Source: JBQTII01 sp052388275 (GTDB taxonomy: Bacteria > Actinomycetota > Actinomycetes > Sporichthyales > Sporichthyaceae). From it: a stretch of DNA of 42,878 nucleotides. The notes under the pieces were generated by a model. That model did no database searches. It saw only the letters and a list, made by a program, of their open reading frames with translations, and was not told the DNA's origin. Numbering within the stretch: the first letter of the stretch is position 1; every line of letters begins with the position of its first letter. The translations under genes were made by a program, and so were the position numbers. Positions 1 through 8,097 of the stretch are shown here, piece by piece. Where the stretch lies: the NCBI GenBank assembly GCA_052388275.1, contig JBQTII010000043.1, positions 1 through 42,878 on the forward strand, in the 5' to 3' direction.

Positions 1-245
1 GTCACCGCTTCGAGTAGGTGCCCGCTCGCGGGGCCACGACCAGTGCCCATCATGAACTCGCTGCGCTCGTTCATCGCGTCACCAGATACGAGTAGGTGCC
101 CGCTCGCGGGGCCACGACCAGTGCCCACCATGAACTCGCTGCGCTCGTTCATCGAGTCACCGCTTCGCGTAGGTGCCCGCTCGCGGGGCCACGACCAGTG
201 CCCATCATGAACTCGCTGCGCTCGTTCATCGCGTCACCAGATACG
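1..245. repeat. Tandem ~77 bp direct repeat, three full units plus a partial fourth
   Basis: Units begin at GTCACC at positions 1, 78, 156 and 233, giving lengths of 77, 78 and 77 bp and then a partial unit. Each full unit carries the same body: a GTGCCCGCTCGCGGGGCCAC stretch with a small CCCGC/GCGGG hairpin, followed by ATGAAC...GTTCAT arms around CTCGCTGCGCTCG. Unit heads alternate: units 1 and 3 read CGCTTCG, while units 2 and 4 read AGATACGAG. The fourth head is the end of the ABC ATPase gene on the minus strand, so its last codons and stop lie inside the repeat. The array probably continues left of the window. Confidence 0.85.
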
Positions 246-1176
246 AGAAGACCGATTCCAGCGATTCATCGGCCGGGCTGACCTCGTAGAGCCGGATGCC
301 GTGCCGCGAAGCCAGCCGCGGCAGGACGTGAACGAAATCGCCGACGTCGGTGGCCTGGACCTGCAGGCTCGCCGCGGCGGTGGCGCCCGCCGCGACCCGC
401 GACCCGGTGCCGGCCACCAGCTCCACCGCGGATGCACACCGCTCGGCGATGATCGCCGAGGCCAGTGCGCGGTCGTCGGCGGAGCGAACCGTGTACCGGT
501 GCGGTCGCTCGGTCATCAGCCGGCGGATCTCCCGGAAGCCCCCCGAGGCCGCGTGCCGTCCCGACACCATCACCTCGATGCGTTCAGCGAGTTCTTCAAC
601 CTCCTCCAGAATGTGCGAGCTGAAGATGACGCAGCATCCGGCGGAAGCCATCGAACGCAGCAGGTCCATCAGGTGCAGTCGCTGGCGGGGATCAAGTCCG
701 TTGAATGGCTCATCGAGCAGCAGCACCGACGGCGAGTGCACGAGAGCGGTGGCCAATTTTGCCCGCTGCCGCATGCCCTTGGAGTAGGTCGCGATCTTGC
801 GATGCTGCGCCTCGAGCAGGTCGACGGTCTCCAGCGCCCGCCGGGCCGCGCCCTCGGGGTCGGGTAGGGAGTGCAGGCGCGCGTTGGCCAGCACGAACTC
901 CCACCCGGTGACGACGTCGTACATCGCCTCCCGCTCGGGCACCAGCCCTATCTGACGGTAAATCAGTTCATTGCGCCAGACCGGCACCCCGTCCAGGGTG
1001 ATCGATCCAGACGAGGGTGGCAGGAAACCGCCCATCATGTTGATCAGGGTCGACTTACCCGCGCCGTTGGGACCAAGCAGGCCCGTGACTCCGGGCGAGA
1101 ACGCCATGGTGACGTCGTTGACCGCCACGACGTTGCCGTACCAGCGCGAGACGCGTTCGATCCGCAGAGTCGCCAT
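226..1176 (-). CDS. ABC transporter ATP-binding protein (ABC-2 type exporter)
   Basis: A 316-residue nucleotide-binding subunit that should power export through the membrane protein encoded just upstream. Visible motifs are Walker A GPNGAGKS at about residues 36-43, a signature-like YSKGMRQR, Walker B VLLLDEPFNGLDP and the switch histidine in SSHILEE. About 100 residues follow the core, as is usual in ABC-2 export ATPases. The ATG start overlaps the permease stop by one base (TGATG), so the two are translationally coupled. The 3' end, including the stop, lies inside the tandem repeat at the window edge. Substrate unknown. Confidence 0.9.
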   Translation of the reverse strand: MATLRIERVSRWYGNVVAVNDVTMAFSPGVTGLLGPNGAGKSTLINMMGGFLPPSSGSITLDGVPVWRNELIYRQIGLVPEREAMYDVVTGWEFVLANARLHSLPDPEGAARRALETVDLLEAQHRKIATYSKGMRQRAKLATALVHSPSVLLLDEPFNGLDPRQRLHLMDLLRSMASAGCCVIFSSHILEEVEELAERIEVMVSGRHAASGGFREIRRLMTERPHRYTVRSADDRALASAIIAERCASAVELVAGTGSRVAAGATAAASLQVQATDVGDFVHVLPRLASRHGIRLYEVSPADESLESVFSYLVTR

Positions 1177-2069
1177 CAGATCGTCACCTTGCGATAGCGG
1201 GCCCACAGCAGCGCGAAACAGGCGGCGACCAGGGCGAGCGCAACTACAGCGAACACCGTGCCACCGGTGGCCCCGGGCGGCGCGACCGGCTGCGCATTCG
1301 GTCCACCGAACAACGAGCTCTGCACCCCGTGCGCCAGGCTGTAGGGGGAGATGAGGCCGGCGTAGGCCGCCGTCGAGAACGCCCCTTCTTGCACGGCGAT
1401 CTCGGCCATGACTCCGCCGACGCCCTCGAGCACCAGCAGCGTGACAATGATCGCCGCCACCCCGATACCGCGCCGCGGGGTCAGCGCCGCGATCACCAGC
1501 GCCACCCCGGCGACCAGCAAGGCCGTGATCAGCGCTCCGCCAAGAGAACGCAGATAGTTCGGCAGTTGCTCGTCGAGCGGCAGCTTGGCCAGCAGCGCGC
1601 CCGCGAACATCACGGTGAGCGGGATGACCATCATCGCCAGGACCGCCGCGGTCAAGGCCGCATACTTCGCCAGCACGTACTCCACGCGCTGCAACGGGCG
1701 TGAGAAGTACAGCGCAACCACCCGGAATCGCAGGTCCCGCGACACACTCGCCGGAGCCTGCCCGGCGACGAACAGCGACAGCAGCACCGAGATCTTGATG
1801 ACGTAGTCGGTGTACTCGCCCGGCAGCTCGTCCAGGTCCGCGGTGGCGATGACGATCGCGACGATGACGGGGGGAAGGACGACCGCGGCCAGCAGAAGCA
1901 CGGGCATGATCTTGGAGCGGGTGGTCCGCCCGAGCCCGAACGCTCCGCGGAAGCTGTCGATGAACAGCGCGAAGGCGATTGATCGTGAGCCCGCCCGGTC
2001 TCCGGTGTAGTGCCGGTAGCCGAGGTCGTGGATGACCCCCGCGCGGGCGCCCTCCTGCGGCGTGGTCAT
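1176..2069 (-). CDS. ABC-2 family transporter permease
   Basis: A 297-residue integral membrane protein. The N-terminal 20 residues contain the DLGYRHYTGDR type of motif typical of ABC-2 permeases of this class. About six hydrophobic segments follow: near residues 55-75, 90-110, 130-155, 175-200, 205-225 and 265-290. It sits between two ATPase genes, overlapping the upstream one by 4 bp and the downstream one by 1 bp, so the three probably form one operon and possibly one heteromeric exporter. The exported compound cannot be inferred. It could serve drug efflux, lipid export or sporulation-related transport. Confidence 0.88.
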   Translation of the reverse strand: MTTPQEGARAGVIHDLGYRHYTGDRAGSRSIAFALFIDSFRGAFGLGRTTRSKIMPVLLLAAVVLPPVIVAIVIATADLDELPGEYTDYVIKISVLLSLFVAGQAPASVSRDLRFRVVALYFSRPLQRVEYVLAKYAALTAAVLAMMVIPLTVMFAGALLAKLPLDEQLPNYLRSLGGALITALLVAGVALVIAALTPRRGIGVAAIIVTLLVLEGVGGVMAEIAVQEGAFSTAAYAGLISPYSLAHGVQSSLFGGPNAQPVAPPGATGGTVFAVVALALVAACFALLWARYRKVTI

Positions 2070-2968
2070 GGTGCCCCGGCCGCGAACAGCTCCGCCATGC
2101 GGTGGCGCGGACGGTCCAGGCGCACCAGGCCGACCTCCAACGCGGCAACGCTTGCCAGCACCGCGTCATAGGTGTGCTCGCCGAGCAGCGCGACCTCCAG
2201 CCGCACCCCCGCCACCCTCACCTCGTGACCGGCGGCGCGCAACGCCGCCGCGACCTCCTCCACCCGGTCGGTGACCTCGACCCGCAGCACCTGACCGGCC
2301 GCGGTCACCTCCGCGGTCGAGGACGAGCGCAGCAGCCGGCCGCCGTCGATCATCACCACGTGATCGCAGATCCGTTCCAACTCACCGAGCAGGTGCGATG
2401 CCACCAGCACGGAGATCCCGAACTCGGCACCCACCCGCCGGATCAGCGCGAGCATGTCCTCGCGCCCGGCCGGATCGAGCCCGTTGGTCGGTTCGTCCAG
2501 GAACACCAGCGCCGGGTCGTGCACGAGGGCCTGGGCCAACTTGACGCGCTGCTTCATTCCGGTGGAGTACCCGCCGATCGGCCGGTAGCGCTCCTCGTAG
2601 AGCCCGACGTGGCGCAGGGTGTCGGCGGTGCGTTCGCGGGCCACCGCGCCCGGGAGCCCGGACATCCGCGCCATGTGCACGACGAACTCCGTCGCGGAGA
2701 CATCCGGGGGCAGGCAATCGTGCTCGGGCATGTAGCCGACCCGCTCGCGGATCGCGACGCCGTCGGTGCGGATGTCGTGGCCCAAGACGTGTGCGGTGCC
2801 GGCGGACGGGGTGAGCAGCCCGAGCAACATCTTGATCAGGGTGGACTTGCCCGCCCCGTTGGATCCGACCAGCCCGGTGACCCCGGACGGCACCTCGACG
2901 GTGAGCTCGGAGACGGCGGTGAGTGAGCCATAGCGCCGGGTCAGGGCTGCCGTCGCGATCATGCTCAC
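2066..2968 (-). CDS. ABC transporter ATP-binding protein (first gene of the exporter operon)
   Basis: A 300-residue ATPase. Walker A reads GSNGAGKST at about residues 35-43, with a Ser in place of the common Pro. The signature region is YSTGMKQRVKLAQ, Walker B is LVFLDEPTNGLDP and the H-loop is ASHLLGE. The C-terminal third is the usual poorly conserved accessory region of ABC-2 exporters. It is transcribed first, and its stop overlaps the permease start by 4 bp. Two ATPases with one permease suggests a heterodimeric ATPase, or a second permease elsewhere. The start ATG has a second in-frame ATG two codons later (Met-Ser-Met). Confidence 0.9.
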   Translation of the reverse strand: MSMIATAALTRRYGSLTAVSELTVEVPSGVTGLVGSNGAGKSTLIKMLLGLLTPSAGTAHVLGHDIRTDGVAIRERVGYMPEHDCLPPDVSATEFVVHMARMSGLPGAVARERTADTLRHVGLYEERYRPIGGYSTGMKQRVKLAQALVHDPALVFLDEPTNGLDPAGREDMLALIRRVGAEFGISVLVASHLLGELERICDHVVMIDGGRLLRSSSTAEVTAAGQVLRVEVTDRVEEVAAALRAAGHEVRVAGVRLEVALLGEHTYDAVLASVAALEVGLVRLDRPRHRMAELFAAGAP

Positions 2969-3017
2969 GCCCTGAACTTAACCACGGCGGGGGGAACCAC
3001 GCCCGGGCCCGGCGCAG

Positions 3018-3791
3018 TCAGTCGGGCCAGACCGCGTGTCGCTTCGCCAAAAAGGCTGCCATCCCCTCGCGCGCGCCCGAGGAGGCCGACATCGAGGCCA
3101 TCACCTCGACGGCGATCGCATAGGCATCGGCTTCGGGCCGATCCAGCTGGGCGTAGAGCACGTGCTTGCCGATGCCCTTGCCGGTCCGGCTGCCCCGAGT
3201 CGCCCGGGCCAGCAACGCATCGACCGCCTCGTCCAGCTTGTCGTCGGGCACGGCGTCGTTGATCAGCCCCCATTCTGCGGCGGTCGCGGCGTCGATCGCA
3301 TCGCCGGTCATGGCCAGTTCCATCAGTCGCTTGCGACCGATGCTGCGCGCGACCGGGACGGCCGGGGTGTGGCAGAACCAGCCGCCCTTACCGCCGGGCA
3401 ACGCGAAAGCAGCTGACTCCGCCGCGATGGCAAGATCACAGGAGGCCACCAGCTGACACCCCGCGGCGGTGGCCAGCGCATGCACTCGGGCGATCACCAC
3501 CTGGGGCACGGACTGAATGGTCGTCATCAGCGTCGTGCAGGTGAGCAGCAGCGCACGTACCCCGACGACGTCGCGGGCGGCCACGTCGGCGAAGTCGTGT
3601 CCGGCGCTGAACACCGGACCGTTCCCGGCCAGCACAATTCCCGTCGCATCGGAGGCTCCGGCATCGGTGAACGCCGCGATCAGCTCGCGCAGGTGATCCT
3701 CGGAGAGGGCATTGCGCCGGTCCGGGCGGTTCATCGTGATCCGGACGGTGTCGGCGTCGCGTTTGACCTCGAGGTAGCGGTAGTCATCCAT
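3018..3791 (-). CDS. Enoyl-CoA hydratase/isomerase family protein
   Basis: A 257-residue crotonase-fold protein. The N-terminal NRPDRRNALS motif, the oxyanion-hole segment FSAGHDF at about residues 60-66 and the second oxyanion-hole region AAGCQLVASCDLAIA near 108-122 are all present. The C-terminal helices end in MAAFLAKRHAVW. The sequence is closest in style to the ECHDC3-like branch rather than to classical EchA. That branch lacks a clear hydratase glutamate pair, so the reaction is uncertain. It is probably monocistronic: 49 bp separate its stop from the exporter operon, and the region upstream is non-coding. Confidence 0.88.
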   Translation of the reverse strand: MDDYRYLEVKRDADTVRITMNRPDRRNALSEDHLRELIAAFTDAGASDATGIVLAGNGPVFSAGHDFADVAARDVVGVRALLLTCTTLMTTIQSVPQVVIARVHALATAAGCQLVASCDLAIAAESAAFALPGGKGGWFCHTPAVPVARSIGRKRLMELAMTGDAIDAATAAEWGLINDAVPDDKLDEAVDALLARATRGSRTGKGIGKHVLYAQLDRPEADAYAIAVEVMASMSASSGAREGMAAFLAKRHAVWPD

Positions 3792-4109
3792 AGCGCCACG
3801 CTAGAAGGCCACCGCCCTACATGACAGTGGCCCCCGGCGACCAAGCCGCCAGGGGCCACCACGCGGGCTGTGACTGGCCTCCGTCCCGGTGAGATCAGTC
3901 GGGGCACCGCAACCGGCATAACCGGCGCGCGCCTCGCCCGCATTCCCCAGATTAACGGATGATGGTGGACCCCGGGGAGGGGGACAAGGGTGAGTTAGTT
4001 CACCCGAACGGGAGACCTGCGCAAGCTGGTGCACTGCGCGCGAAGCCTGGCGCCGGGCGCTGGAGGGCCGGTGCTGCCCGCCCGCCCGAAAGCAGGGACA
4101 CTGAGCCTC
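3792..4109. other. 318 bp divergent intergenic region with two inverted repeats
   Basis: No gene is seen here. It holds a strong hairpin at 3827-3859, with perfect 8 bp arms GTGGCCCC/GGGGCCAC, just upstream of the hydratase start. It also holds an inverted repeat GGGTGA-N6-TCACCC at 3988-4005, about 105 bp upstream of the first lipoprotein gene. The second looks like an operator, but it does not match the iron box found before the next gene. The region presumably contains both divergent promoters; I cannot assign the -10 and -35 elements with confidence. Confidence 0.5.
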
Positions 4110-5387
4110 ATGCAGATTCTGCCCGCACGACCTGTTGCCGCCGCCGCTGCGGTCCTGCTCCTGCTGGGCGGCATCGCCGCCTGTGGCAGCGACGACGACG
4201 AGCCCGGCGCGGCACCCGCCGCCAGCGCCGAGCCGGGTGTGGGTACGCCGCTGGTGCCGATGGGCTCCGGCAACCCGTTCGTGGACGCCGAGCGCGCGGC
4301 CGCGCACATGCCGATGACCGCGATCGCGCTCTCGACCGGCATCGCCACGGCCAAGGAACTGAAGGGGCGTATCGACGGACCCGCAGCCGAGTTACGTTCC
4401 GGCCTGACCTGGCTGCTCACCGAGCACGCCTACCTCGCCGGGATCGCGGTGGCCACCGCGTACGAGGTCGGGGAAAGGTCTCCGGCGTTCCAACTCGCGC
4501 TGGACACCCTCGACACCAACTCGATCAAGGTCTCCGATGCGATCGGCCAGATCGCACCTGATGAGCGGGACGGATTTCTGGACCGCTGGCGTGGACACGT
4601 CAGCGATGTGGTGGACTACGCCCTCGGCGCGAAGACCCCGGGCCGCCCCGGGGCGAAACTGCAGGCCGAATCCCGGGCGAACCTCGCCGCGTATGCCAAG
4701 TCCTCCGGTGCCTTCTTCGACCGAATCTCCGGTGGCGAGCTGGCCGCCAAGGACGTCGAGGCATCCTTCAACGATCACCTCTCCCTGCTGGTCACGGCCG
4801 TCGACAGCCTCGCCGCAGGCGAGGCCCGGGCCTATTCCCAGCTTCGGGAGGCCGCCGCCCATATGCCGATGATGGCCCGCGCCCTGTCCACTGGTATCGC
4901 CACGTTCACCGAGATGGACTCCGACCCGGGCGACGCCGCCTCCACTTTGCGCGCCGACCTGACGCACCTGCTGACCGAACACGTCTACGCGGCCGCCGTC
5001 GCGGTTTTCGTCGCCTACACCGCCGACGATGGCGCAGACTCCGAGCAGTTCACCGCGGCAGCCGCCATGGTGGACTCGAACTCCAGGGACCTGGCCGCCG
5101 CCATCGCAAGCCTCGCCGGCAAGGAGAAGGGCGACGCCTTCTACGCCTCGTGGAGCGCGCACGTGACCGATTTCGTCGATTACGCGCTGGGCGCCGCCGC
5201 CGGCGACGAGGACAAGATGGCGGGCGCCTTGGCGAACCTGGACGCCTACCGGACCACCGCCGGCGCCTTCTTCAGCGATCTCACCGGCGGCGCGATCCCG
5301 GCCGACGCCGTCGCCGCCGACCTGCGGACCCACATCGTGTCCACCGCCGCAGCGATCGACTCGCTTAAGACCGCACTCCTGTCTTAG
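4110..5387 (+). CDS. Two-domain His/Met-rich lipoprotein, paralogue of the next gene
   Basis: A 425-residue exported protein. An N-terminal signal peptide ends in a lipobox (IAAC, Cys25), followed by an acidic, Ala/Pro-rich linker. The mature part is two tandem helical domains of about 180 residues. Each repeats the same landmarks: AAHMPM, then a TEH-Y motif (LLTEHAY, LLTEHVY), then WxxHVxDxVDYALG. The recurrent His, Met and Glu residues on helices suggest metal or heme binding, but this is inference and I do not recognise the family by name. The ATG at 4110 is chosen because it begins the signal peptide. A terminator-like hairpin follows 2 bp after the stop. Confidence 0.75.
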   Translation: MQILPARPVAAAAAVLLLLGGIAACGSDDDEPGAAPAASAEPGVGTPLVPMGSGNPFVDAERAAAHMPMTAIALSTGIATAKELKGRIDGPAAELRSGLTWLLTEHAYLAGIAVATAYEVGERSPAFQLALDTLDTNSIKVSDAIGQIAPDERDGFLDRWRGHVSDVVDYALGAKTPGRPGAKLQAESRANLAAYAKSSGAFFDRISGGELAAKDVEASFNDHLSLLVTAVDSLAAGEARAYSQLREAAAHMPMMARALSTGIATFTEMDSDPGDAASTLRADLTHLLTEHVYAAAVAVFVAYTADDGADSEQFTAAAAMVDSNSRDLAAAIASLAGKEKGDAFYASWSAHVTDFVDYALGAAAGDEDKMAGALANLDAYRTTAGAFFSDLTGGAIPADAVAADLRTHIVSTAAAIDSLKTALLS

Positions 5388-5389
5388 AC

Positions 5390-5412
5390 ACCGGCCGGTG
5401 GGCCCGGCCGGT
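5390..5412 (+). terminator. Hairpin terminator after the first lipoprotein gene
   Basis: ACCGGCC and GGCCGGT form perfect 7 bp arms around a 9-base loop, directly after the stop at 5387. There is no T-tract, as is common in high-GC actinobacteria. It separates the two paralogous genes into distinct transcripts. Confidence 0.6.
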
Positions 5413-5508
5413 CTCGCTTCGCCCCTGACGCAAGAACGGGGTCATTCGCCACGCCCTGATGCGCCAATCCACGCAGCGGGCAGCAGCGAAACCCGTAGGG
5501 AGCATTAC

Positions 5509-5527
5509 TTAGGTAAGGCTACCCTTG
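5509..5527 (+). promoter_or_regulatory. Putative IdeR/DtxR iron box
   Basis: The 19-mer TTAGGTAAGGCTACCCTTG matches the known IdeR/DtxR consensus TTAGGTTAGGCTAACCTAA at 15-16 positions, including the central AGGCTA core. It lies about 40 bp before the second lipoprotein start, a normal repressor position. Binding by an IdeR-like iron repressor is inferred from the match; no such box is seen before the first paralogue. Confidence 0.7.
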
Positions 5528-5566
5528 TTCTCGATCCGACCCCACCTATCACCTGTAGGGACCCCC

Positions 5567-6856
5567 ATGCGAACCCAGACCACGCGATCGATAGCTGCCG
5601 CCGCTGCGGCAGTCCTGCTCCTCGGCGGCGCTCTCGCCGCCTGTGGCGATGACGACGAGGCCGTCGACGCCGCGCCACCCGCCGCCTCCGGCGACGCTCC
5701 GGCGGATGCGCCCGCCGCGGCCCTGGTCGCCAAGGGCACCGGAGATCCCTTCGTGGACGCCGAGCAGGCGGCCAGCCACATGCCGATGACCGCCGCTGCG
5801 CTCGCCGGCGGAATCTCCAAGGCGGTTGAGCTCAAGGGCGACTCCGCCTCCCCGGCCGCCGACCTGCGGGCCAGCCTGACCCACATCCTCACTGAGCACG
5901 TGTACCTCGCCGGTATCGCGGTCGCCACCGCCTACCACGCCGGAGCGGACTCCCCCGAGTTCGCCCTCGCCGCAAAGACGCTGGACACCAACTCGGTCAA
6001 GGTCGCCGACGCCATTGGCTCCGTCGCCCCGGACGAACGTGACGGCTTCCTCAAGCGCTGGCAGTCGCACGTGAGCGACTTCGTCGACTACGCGGTCGGC
6101 GCCAAGACCGGCGGCCCGGAAGGCAAGAGCCTCAAGGACGCCGCCGTGAAGAACCTGACCGCGTACGCCAAGTCCTCCGGTGCCTTCTTTGAGAAGATCT
6201 CCGGCGGCACCCTGCCGGCCAAGGACATCGAGAAGTCGTTCAACGAGCACATCGGCCTGCTGGCCAAGGCCGTCGACGGCTTCGCCGCCGGCGACACCAA
6301 GGCCTACGACCAGCTCAAGGAGGCGGCCGGCCACATGCCGATGATGGCGCAGGCGCTGGCCGGCGGGGTAGCCAAGGCCACCAAGATGGACAGCGATCCT
6401 GATGACGCCGCCTCCGGACTGCGGGCAGGCCTGACCTACCTGCTGACCGAGCACGTCTACGCCGCCGGGGTCGCGGTCTTCACCGCCTACACCGCCGGCG
6501 CGGACAGCAAGGCATTTGCCGCAGCGGCCGGAACGGTCGACCAGAACTCCAAGGACCTGGCAGCAGCGATCGAGAGCCTTGCCGGCAAGGAACAGGCCAA
6601 GGCATTCCTCGGACCGTGGCAGGCGCACGTGCAGGACTTCGTCGACTACGCCGTCGGTGTGGCCACCCAGGACAAGGCCAAGATGGAAGCCGCGCTGGCG
6701 AACCTGGATGCCTACCGGACGGCATCGGGCAAGTTCTTCAATTCTCTCACCGGCGGGCTCATCCCCGTCGAGGCGGTTGCCGACGAACTCAAGGTCCACA
6801 TCGAGTCCACGGCGGGCGCGATCGACTCGCTCGCGGCCGCGCTCGTCAAGGCCTGA
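5567..6856 (+). CDS. Two-domain His/Met-rich lipoprotein, probably iron-regulated
   Basis: A 429-residue lipoprotein (lipobox LAAC, Cys26) clearly homologous to the previous gene along its whole length. Two tandem helical domains carry ASHMPM and AGHMPM, ILTEHVY and LLTEHVY, and HVSDFVDYAVG and HVQDFVDYAVG. The repeated histidines and methionines are the best conserved features between the two domains and between the two genes. The upstream iron box suggests expression under iron limitation, so a role in binding or relaying iron, heme or another metal at the outer face of the membrane is plausible but unproven. The second gene is richer in lysine than the first, which has more arginine. Confidence 0.78.
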   Translation: MRTQTTRSIAAAAAAVLLLGGALAACGDDDEAVDAAPPAASGDAPADAPAAALVAKGTGDPFVDAEQAASHMPMTAAALAGGISKAVELKGDSASPAADLRASLTHILTEHVYLAGIAVATAYHAGADSPEFALAAKTLDTNSVKVADAIGSVAPDERDGFLKRWQSHVSDFVDYAVGAKTGGPEGKSLKDAAVKNLTAYAKSSGAFFEKISGGTLPAKDIEKSFNEHIGLLAKAVDGFAAGDTKAYDQLKEAAGHMPMMAQALAGGVAKATKMDSDPDDAASGLRAGLTYLLTEHVYAAGVAVFTAYTAGADSKAFAAAAGTVDQNSKDLAAAIESLAGKEQAKAFLGPWQAHVQDFVDYAVGVATQDKAKMEAALANLDAYRTASGKFFNSLTGGLIPVEAVADELKVHIESTAGAIDSLAAALVKA

Positions 6857-6882
6857 CCTTCCACAACACCTGCGCTTGGCGC

Positions 6883-6918
6883 GCGGCCCCGGCACTCGCT
6901 ACCAGGTGTCGGGGCCGC
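6883..6918. terminator. Strong bidirectional hairpin terminator
   Basis: Arms of 13 bp (6883-6895 and 6906-6918) pair at 12 positions around a 10-base loop. It sits between the convergent lipoprotein gene and the DUF421 gene, so it could stop both transcripts. Confidence 0.75.
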
Positions 6919-6946
6919 GGCAGTGCTGCCCTGGCTACGCCGGTCC

Positions 6947-7426
6947 TCACCCAGCGGGCGACGCCTCGGGGGCGCCGCCGGGGTTGGCCGCCGTGGTGAA
7001 GAACGAGATCTTGCCGTCGGTCTCCAGCACCGCAAGCCGGATGTCGGCGAGGCGTTCGATGCCGTCCTCGCGCGCAGCGGCCATCAGGTCATCCAGGGAG
7101 AGCCGCTCTGTGCGCATGGCGGCGAGGTCGGGTTCTCCACAGCTGACCACGACCGTCGGGACCCCATGAATCACCGCACGGGCCCGCGGCCAGCGCCAGT
7201 TCGCGTAGGACAACGCCACGGTGAGCAACGCGAACACCCCGACGGCCAGAAGCGCCCCGGACAGTGAGGTGTCCTGCTGCGTAACGCCCTGCTGCACGAG
7301 GTCACCCATCGTCACGTACAGCAGCAGTTCGAAGGTGCTCAGCTCCCCCAGCGTCGAGCGCCCCACAGATCGGGTGACCAACCACAAGAAGGCGAAGACC
7401 ACCACGGCCCGAAACACGATCTCCAT
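6947..7426 (-). CDS. DUF421 (YetF-like) membrane protein
   Basis: A 159-residue protein. The N-terminal half has three hydrophobic segments (about residues 2-20, 28-48 and 55-75), with the STFELLLYVTMGDLVQQG stretch characteristic of DUF421. The C-terminal half is a small soluble domain: VIHGVPTVVVSCGEPDLAAM, then RLSLDDLMAAAREDGI, then a strand pair ending in ETDGKISFF. That order is the standard DUF421 architecture. The biochemical role of the family is poorly known. It follows the anchored protein gene by 16 bp and is probably co-transcribed with it. Confidence 0.88.
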   Translation of the reverse strand: MEIVFRAVVVFAFLWLVTRSVGRSTLGELSTFELLLYVTMGDLVQQGVTQQDTSLSGALLAVGVFALLTVALSYANWRWPRARAVIHGVPTVVVSCGEPDLAAMRTERLSLDDLMAAAREDGIERLADIRLAVLETDGKISFFTTAANPGGAPEASPAG

Positions 7427-7442
7427 CAGCGCATCGCCCCCG

Positions 7443-7973
7443 TCACGGGATCAGCCAGGTACGAAAGGTGGTACTGACCAGGACTTGCTGACCATCCATC
7501 ACGGCGACGGTCCCGCGCCGCCCGAGCTGGCTGGACGGCTGAATGTAGGCATCGAAGTCGAGGGAGAACACCTCGCCCGGGGGCGGGTCGAACTCCAGGT
7601 AGAGCATCTCGCCATCGGAGGTCGACTTGCTGGGCTCGGGATAGAAGGCCTGGTGTTCGAAGATGTCGAAGTAGCGGACGGAGACGGCCAGCTCAATGGG
7701 TCCGGATCCGAACCCGCCCGGATGCGTGAGCGTCACCCGCCACAGCACGTCGAGACCGGACCGCGCGATGCGGGGATAGTCCACCCGCAGCTCGTAGCCC
7801 TGGGCCCGGGCCGTCGCGGTGGAGGTGTGCACCCCGAGCATGCTGGTCGCGCCCAGGGCCACGACGATGGCCACCAGCACCAAGATGACCCGTCGTCCCG
7901 CGCGCGCTCGCAACCGGGGATGGGCCGGATGGACGTCGGCCAAGGTCGAGCAAGGTATCGCTGACTCAGCCAC
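7443..7973 (-). CDS. Membrane-anchored hypothetical protein, partner of the DUF421 gene
   Basis: A 176-residue protein with a short basic N-terminus, one transmembrane helix at about residues 28-48 (VILVLVAIVVALGATSML) and an extracytoplasmic domain of about 125 residues rich in beta-strand patterns. The GTG start has a good AGGAGAGG ribosome site 8-9 bases upstream. Its immediate partner encodes DUF421, and a damaged copy of its first 60 codons occurs at 10639-10792. I do not recognise a named family. The extracellular part resembles a small beta-sandwich in strand spacing, but this is only an impression. Confidence 0.7.
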   Translation of the reverse strand: MAESAIPCSTLADVHPAHPRLRARAGRRVILVLVAIVVALGATSMLGVHTSTATARAQGYELRVDYPRIARSGLDVLWRVTLTHPGGFGSGPIELAVSVRYFDIFEHQAFYPEPSKSTSDGEMLYLEFDPPPGEVFSLDFDAYIQPSSQLGRRGTVAVMDGQQVLVSTTFRTWLIP

Positions 7974-8097
7974 GACGCCCTCTCCTGTTCCATGCTCCGC
8001 CCCGCGCCTGGGGCCGGTGGCGGCCGGACGTCGATGCTGACGCCCCGTAGATTGCTACCCGTTGCGCCCGTTCTCAGCCCTGCGATTGGAGTGCGCT

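Noticed and set aside
1..245. CRISPR-like array
   Set aside because: Units are almost identical along their whole 77 bp, with no variable spacers and no cas genes nearby.
3988..4005. GGGTGA-N6-TCACCC as a second iron box
   Set aside because: The arms do not match TTAGG/CCTAA and the spacing is different; kept only as an unassigned inverted repeat.
7221..7964. Long plus-strand frame opposite the DUF421 and anchored-protein genes
   Set aside because: It is a mirror of two well-supported minus-strand genes, has no domain, and shows the His/Arg/Gly-rich text typical of antisense frames in GC-rich DNA.
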